From JASJHI01 sp965371355 (GTDB lineage: Bacteria; Actinomycetota; Acidimicrobiia; Acidimicrobiales; Ilumatobacteraceae): a stretch of DNA of 27,601 nucleotides. The DNA lies in the NCBI GenBank assembly GCA_965371355.1, contig CBDUYD010000019.1:1-27601 (forward strand), given 5' to 3'. Positions 23,930-27,601 of the stretch are shown here, one piece after another (the first letter of the stretch is position 1; each line of letters opens with the position of its first letter). The notes below the pieces were generated by a model. The model worked only from the letters and a program-made list of their open reading frames with translations. It was not told where the DNA came from and did not search any database. The position numbers and the translations under genes are program-made.

Positions 23930-25180
23930 ATGCCGTTCCGTTGTGATGTGCTCGCGGTCGGGACCGAACTGCTCCTCGGTCAGATCATCGACTCGAACTC
24001 GGCATGGATCGGTGGCGAGTTGGCAGCGAACGGGATCGACTCGCTCGTCCAGGTCAAGGTCGGCGACAACGTCGAGCGCATCGCCGTGCAGCTCGAGCGA
24101 TTGCTCGAGCGGGCGGACGCCGTCGTGCTGTGCGGCGGGCTCGGCCCGACCCACGACGATCTGACCCGTGAGGCGATTGCCGCCGTGATGGGTGTCGAAC
24201 TGGCGATCGACGCCGACGTCGTCGATGTGATCCGTCGAATGTTCGAGGCGCGCGGTCGAACGATGTCCGACAACAATCTGCGCCAGGCGATGGTCCCGTT
24301 CGGCGCCTCGGTGATCCATCAGACGCGGGGCACCGCCCCTGGCCTGATATGTCCGCTGGGCGTCGGCGGCGTCGACAAGGTCATCTACGCGGTGCCGGGC
24401 GTGCCCCACGAGATGCGCGACATGATCCAGCGGGCCGTCATCCCCGACCTGCGCCGACGGCAGGGCGACGAGGCGGTCATCGTCAGTCGTGTACTGCGCA
24501 CCTGGGGTGAGAGCGAGAGCGGTCTCAACGAGCGACTCGACGAGGTGATCGACGATCTCGAGCGGCCCGACACTCCGACGCTCGCCTTTCTCGCCAGCGG
24601 TTGGGAGGGGCTGAAGGTCCGCCTGACCGCGAAGGGCGCGAGCCGCGACGAGTGCCTCTCGCAGCTCGCGCACTGGGAGGGTGTACTGCGGGAGCGGATC
24701 GGTGAGATCGTGTTCGGCGTCGACGAGGAGACGATGGAATCGGTCGTCCTCGACCTGTGCCGCGCGCGCGGGCTGACGCTGGCGACCGCCGAGTCGGTCA
24801 CCGGTGGGCTCGTCGCCGCTCGGCTGACCGAGGTTCCCGGATCGAGCGATGTCTTCAGAGGGGCGATCGTCAGCTACGCCACCGACGTCAAGCAGGAGTT
24901 GCTGGAGGTCGGCGAGGGGCCCGTGGTGAGCGAGCGAGCTGCGCGCGAGATGGCCCATGGCGTGCGCCGCCGGCTCGGGGCGGATGTCGGTCTCGCGCTG
25001 ACCGGTGTCGCCGGTCCGGCCGAGCAGGACGGGCAGCCGGTCGGCACGCTGTTCTTCGCGATGGTCGGACCCGACTTCGACGACGTCGTTCACTCCCGGC
25101 TCGGCGGCCTGCGCGACCAGATGCGCCAGTTCTCGGTGATCACCGCACTCGACGGACTCCGTCGCCGCCTCCAGGTCTGA
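23930..25180 (+). CDS. cinA: CinA-family protein (MoCF-like domain plus nicotinamide-nucleotide amidase domain)
   Basis: The 416-residue protein has the two CinA parts. The N-terminal molybdopterin-binding-like domain shows VGTELLLGQIIDSNS at 9-23 and CGGLGPTHDDLT at about 67-78; in some CinA proteins it is an ADP-ribose pyrophosphatase. The C-terminal PncC-type NMN deamidase domain has AESVTGG, the IVSYATDVKQ strand with conserved Tyr and Lys, and ALTGVAGPAEQDGQPVGT. The usual AESCTGG reads AESVTGG here, with the Ser kept. Together the two domains recycle pyridine nucleotides and link to DNA repair. It follows pgsA by 18 bp with no visible Shine-Dalgarno, so coupling to the upstream transcript is likely. 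Confidence 0.92.
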   Translation: MPFRCDVLAVGTELLLGQIIDSNSAWIGGELAANGIDSLVQVKVGDNVERIAVQLERLLERADAVVLCGGLGPTHDDLTREAIAAVMGVELAIDADVVDVIRRMFEARGRTMSDNNLRQAMVPFGASVIHQTRGTAPGLICPLGVGGVDKVIYAVPGVPHEMRDMIQRAVIPDLRRRQGDEAVIVSRVLRTWGESESGLNERLDEVIDDLERPDTPTLAFLASGWEGLKVRLTAKGASRDECLSQLAHWEGVLRERIGEIVFGVDEETMESVVLDLCRARGLTLATAESVTGGLVAARLTEVPGSSDVFRGAIVSYATDVKQELLEVGEGPVVSERAAREMAHGVRRRLGADVGLALTGVAGPAEQDGQPVGTLFFAMVGPDFDDVVHSRLGGLRDQMRQFSVITALDGLRRRLQV

Positions 25181-25254
25181 TTTCGCGAGCTCGAACGCGA
25201 CCTCCCGCGGGAAGTGGACGGTGGACCTGCCGCGACCCGGCTCTGGCCGGCGGG

Positions 25255-25260
25255 TACGGT
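25255..25260 (+). promoter_or_regulatory. -10 box (TACGGT) for the glycine-rich surface protein
   Basis: TACGGT lies 19 bases before the ATG at 25280, with an AGGAG Shine-Dalgarno at 25270-25274 between them, so this promoter would give a short leader. A 10-bp perfect palindrome, TCCCGCGGGA at 25203-25212, lies upstream and might be a regulator site. Confidence 0.45.
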
Positions 25261-25279
25261 CGCCGGGCAGGAGCTTTCG

Positions 25280-27517
25280 ATGACGGGAACAGGGGAGGCA
25301 CTTCCACCGGGCGGACCTGAGGGGCCGGGGCGCAGCGAGGGGTTCCTGGGCGTCACCCCGGAGGAGCGGAGACGACGCGCCATCCTCCTCGGTGCCGCCG
25401 CGGCGGGCGCGGTCGTGTTGCTGATCGGTCTCGTCGCGCTCCTCGTCGACTCCGACCCCGAACCGGAAACGTCGTCCTCGTCGGGTGGTCTCGTCGCGGC
25501 ATCCACGACAACCTCCACGTCGACAACGACCTCCACGTCGACCACCACGACGACGACTTCGGTCCCACCGACCACACTGCCCGATGCGGTCGCCGATGCA
25601 GGCGCCGACCGTTCGGTCGATCGCGGATCGCGGGTGCGCCTCGAAGCCCGCGGTCTCGGTGACGGCACCCCCGACGAGGTGGTTCGTTGGATGCAGACGT
25701 CCGGGCCCGACGTCACCGGCGAATCCGGCGTCCTCATCGGGCCCGTCGTCGAGTTCGACGCTCCGCTCGATGTGAGCACGGTCGTGTTCACGCTCGAGGT
25801 CGGCGGGGAAGGTGTCGCGACCGGTGGTGTCGCGACCGACGAGGTGGTCTTGAGGGTCTTCGAGGACGTCACGAGCGCCGTGTTCGTCGACGCGGAGGCG
25901 GCCGGCGCGCCGCAGGCGGACGGCTCGATGGGGGCGCCCTACGCATCGATCCGCGAGGCGCTCGAGCTCGCCGGAGGCAACGACGTCTACATCCGCAGCG
26001 TCGGCCGCTACGACGAGTCCGAAGCCACCCTCACCCTCGGCCCAGAGGTCAGCCTGTACGGCGGCTTCGACGAGCGCTGGCATCGCGACGTCACGCAACG
26101 AGCGGCCATCGATGCGGCGCCGATCGGCATCGCGATCGATGGCTCGGGAGAGCGCTGGGTATCGGCCCTCGATCTGACCGCCGCCGACGCTCCCGCCGGC
26201 GGGATCTCGATAGGAGTGTTCGTCTCGGACGCCGATGTGGTCCACATCACCGATAGTCGCGTCGTCGGAGGCGCGAGCGGTGGCGGCGATGCGACATTGA
26301 CCGGCAACATCGCAATGGGTGTGCGCGCGGAACGAGCAGCGGCGCTGATCCTCGAGCGGTCGACCGTGCACGCCGGTCCGGGAGCCGCCGGGACCGAGCC
26401 GTTCCCTCCCGACGCGAACGACGACGAGAGCACGCCCGGTTCCGACGGCGGCGTACCCGACGGCGGTGCGGGTGCTCCCGTCGCGAGCGGCGGAGACGGT
26501 GAAGGTCGTGCTGACGGGAGCGGCGGTGGTGACGGTGCCGGTGATCCCGGTCAGGACGGTCGCGCGGGCGTTGACTCCGGAGACGCACCCGGGGGTGCGG
26601 GCGGGTCGGCCGACGGTGATGCGAACGCCTTGGCGGGTGGCCCCGGAACCGGTGGGGCCGGAGGCACGGGTGGGTCGGGTGGCAACGGCGGTGCCGACGG
26701 CGGAGCGGGCCGCGGCACGTCGGGCGAAGCGGGCGGAGCTGCAAGCGGCGGGTGGGGAGGTGCCGGCGGGGGAGGCGGCGCGGTTGCGAATCCGCCGGTC
26801 GCTCCGGGGGTGCTTCCTTCCGACACCTCGTCGGGTGACGAGGAGGACCCGGGCGCCGGGGGCGGAGGCGGCGGTGGGGGCGCGGGCGGACCGGCGGGTG
26901 TGGCGGGCCTCGGTGGTGGCGGTGGTGGCGGATCGGTCGGGCTGTGGGCGATAGATGTCGAGCGCGTGGTCATCGTCGAATCGCTGGTGGCGGCGGGCCG
27001 CGGCGGTCCGGGCGGCCGAGGAGCCGGCGGAACCGCGGGCAGTTCGGGATCCGCAGGTGGGAACGGAGCTGTCCCGAACGCCGACGCGGAACCGCAGGGC
27101 GTCGGTGGTGGCGGGGGAGGAGGAGGCGACGGCGGCGCCGGCGGGTCCGGAGGCGGTGGAGGCGGTGCTCCATCGATCGGGTTGCTGACGAGCGGCGTCG
27201 ACGCGATTCAGATCGACGCCAGCACGATTCGTAGCGGCGCAGGTGGTGCCGGCGCACCGGGAGGCGCGGCGGGCCCCGATGGCGGGCGCGGGGCGAACGG
27301 AGACGAGACGTTCGGCGGTGCCGGTGGCGGGTCGACGAGCTCGTCCTCCAATGCGGCCGGGGCTGGTGCTTCGGGCGGAGCGTCGGTCGGCTGGGTCGAC
27401 GTCGGGTCCGCGGAACTCGCCGGTGACGAATCGGCGTTCGAAGCGGGGATCGGTGGACCGGGTGGGGAAGGTTCCCCACCGGGCCCTCAGGGTCCGAGCG
27501 TCGATGTCTCGAATTGA
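25280..27517 (+). CDS. Membrane-anchored glycine-rich beta-helix surface protein
   Basis: The 745-residue product starts at an ATG with AGGAG six bases upstream. Order of parts: a short cytoplasmic tail with basic residues, one membrane helix (about 34-56), a Ser/Thr spacer (about 65-99), and a K319/PKD-like Ig domain (about 103-205, ADAGADRSV, WMQTSGPDV, VVFTLEV). A beta-helix start follows (PYASIREALELAGG, VSLYGGFDERW), then from about 306 single beta-helix coils alternating with long GGX-rich stretches up to the C-terminus. It resembles PE-PGRS-like and myxobacterial glycine-rich surface proteins in composition. An envelope or matrix role is inferred. The coil units (near 26200, 26300, 26930, 27165 and 27380) share a pattern of Gly-hydrophobic start, an Ile/Val-x-x-Ser centre and a Gly-Gly exit. 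Confidence 0.8.
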   Translation: MTGTGEALPPGGPEGPGRSEGFLGVTPEERRRRAILLGAAAAGAVVLLIGLVALLVDSDPEPETSSSSGGLVAASTTTSTSTTTSTSTTTTTTSVPPTTLPDAVADAGADRSVDRGSRVRLEARGLGDGTPDEVVRWMQTSGPDVTGESGVLIGPVVEFDAPLDVSTVVFTLEVGGEGVATGGVATDEVVLRVFEDVTSAVFVDAEAAGAPQADGSMGAPYASIREALELAGGNDVYIRSVGRYDESEATLTLGPEVSLYGGFDERWHRDVTQRAAIDAAPIGIAIDGSGERWVSALDLTAADAPAGGISIGVFVSDADVVHITDSRVVGGASGGGDATLTGNIAMGVRAERAAALILERSTVHAGPGAAGTEPFPPDANDDESTPGSDGGVPDGGAGAPVASGGDGEGRADGSGGGDGAGDPGQDGRAGVDSGDAPGGAGGSADGDANALAGGPGTGGAGGTGGSGGNGGADGGAGRGTSGEAGGAASGGWGGAGGGGGAVANPPVAPGVLPSDTSSGDEEDPGAGGGGGGGGAGGPAGVAGLGGGGGGGSVGLWAIDVERVVIVESLVAAGRGGPGGRGAGGTAGSSGSAGGNGAVPNADAEPQGVGGGGGGGGDGGAGGSGGGGGGAPSIGLLTSGVDAIQIDASTIRSGAGGAGAPGGAAGPDGGRGANGDETFGGAGGGSTSSSSNAAGAGASGGASVGWVDVGSAELAGDESAFEAGIGGPGGEGSPPGPQGPSVDVSN

Positions 27518-27579
27518 CCTGTTGTCGGCCATCTCCGTGCGTACTGCTACAGCGTGTAGTAGTCAGTCCCGATCGTCGA

Positions 27580-27585
27580 TACGCT
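27580..27585 (+). promoter_or_regulatory. -10 box (TACGCT) of probable leaderless promoter at right edge
   Basis: TACGCT ends seven bases before a GTG at 27593 that begins an open frame reaching the window edge. The spacing is the same as at the other leaderless starts in the window. Confidence 0.4.
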
Positions 27586-27592
27586 CGCCGTC

Positions 27593-27601
27593 GTGAGAAC
27601 C
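27593..27601 (+). CDS. Start of a further gene (three codons visible)
   Basis: GTG AGA ACC follows a TANNNT box at leaderless distance. Only three codons are inside the window, so the product cannot be identified; the call rests on the promoter-start spacing and on the 75-bp gap after the preceding gene. Confidence 0.3.

Noticed and set aside
26400..27470. Glycine-codon-rich DNA as a CRISPR or satellite repeat
   Set aside because: Units are irregular in length and sequence, stay in one reading frame, and encode GGX protein repeats.
23108..27532. Minus-strand open frame of about 1470 codons across rimO, pgsA, cinA and the glycine-rich gene
   Set aside because: It lies antisense to four well-supported genes, has Arg/Asp/Gly/His-biased composition without domains, and is explained by high GC removing stops.

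Overview
The window is strongly GC-rich, has G/C-biased third codon positions and dense genes, and reads as a chromosomal segment of a high-GC actinobacterium. The housekeeping block dapA - rnj - ftsK - rimO - pgsA - cinA, together with several lipoproteins that have a VAAC/LAAC-type lipobox, fits the class Acidimicrobiia (Ilumatobacter-like). That placement is inference from gene content and sequence style, not a database match. No tRNA, rRNA, CRISPR array, insertion sequence or phage gene was recognised.

Layout. (1) 1-2184, minus strand: a DedA-like membrane protein, an aspartyl/asparaginyl beta-hydroxylase fused to a PDZ domain, and the start of a Tat-exported protein that runs off the left edge. 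(2) 2266-6973, plus strand: a fatty-acyl-CoA ligase followed closely by three different lipoproteins (a cupredoxin, a parallel beta-helix protein and a DUF1996 protein), closed by a long inverted repeat. (3) 7065-9604, minus strand: a polar amino acid ABC transporter (binding lipoprotein, permease, ATPase). (4) 9712-11762: a flavin monooxygenase / acyl-CoA dehydrogenase-like gene that overlaps, tail to tail, a divergent leucyl/phenylalanyl-tRNA-protein transferase-like gene with altered active-site residues. (5) 11874-13750: a TetR regulator with a clear self-overlapping operator, then a ferritin-like diiron protein. (6) 13802-25180: a trans-aconitate methyltransferase-like gene and the conserved core block (dapA, rnj, a small lipoprotein, ftsK, then an inserted SLATT-type membrane protein and an SMP-30 lactonase, then rimO, pgsA, cinA). 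(7) 25280-27517: a large membrane-anchored glycine-rich beta-helix surface protein, and at the right edge the first codons of another gene.

A recurring regulatory theme is visible. At nine places a TANNNT -10 hexamer ends 6-8 nt before an ATG or GTG, the signature of leaderless transcripts. This decides several start codons: ftsK at 18009, the flavoprotein at 9712, the acyl-CoA ligase at 2266 and tam at 13802. In one case it points to a nine-codon leader ORF that is translationally coupled to dapA. Genes with Shine-Dalgarno sequences are mostly exported proteins or downstream members of operons.

The strongest leads are the Aat-like protein lacking two catalytic residues, the beta-hydroxylase-PDZ fusion, the cupredoxin/beta-helix/DUF1996 lipoprotein cluster, the TetR operator, the dapA leader ORF, and the beta-helix protein whose coils are separated by polyglycine-type insertions.
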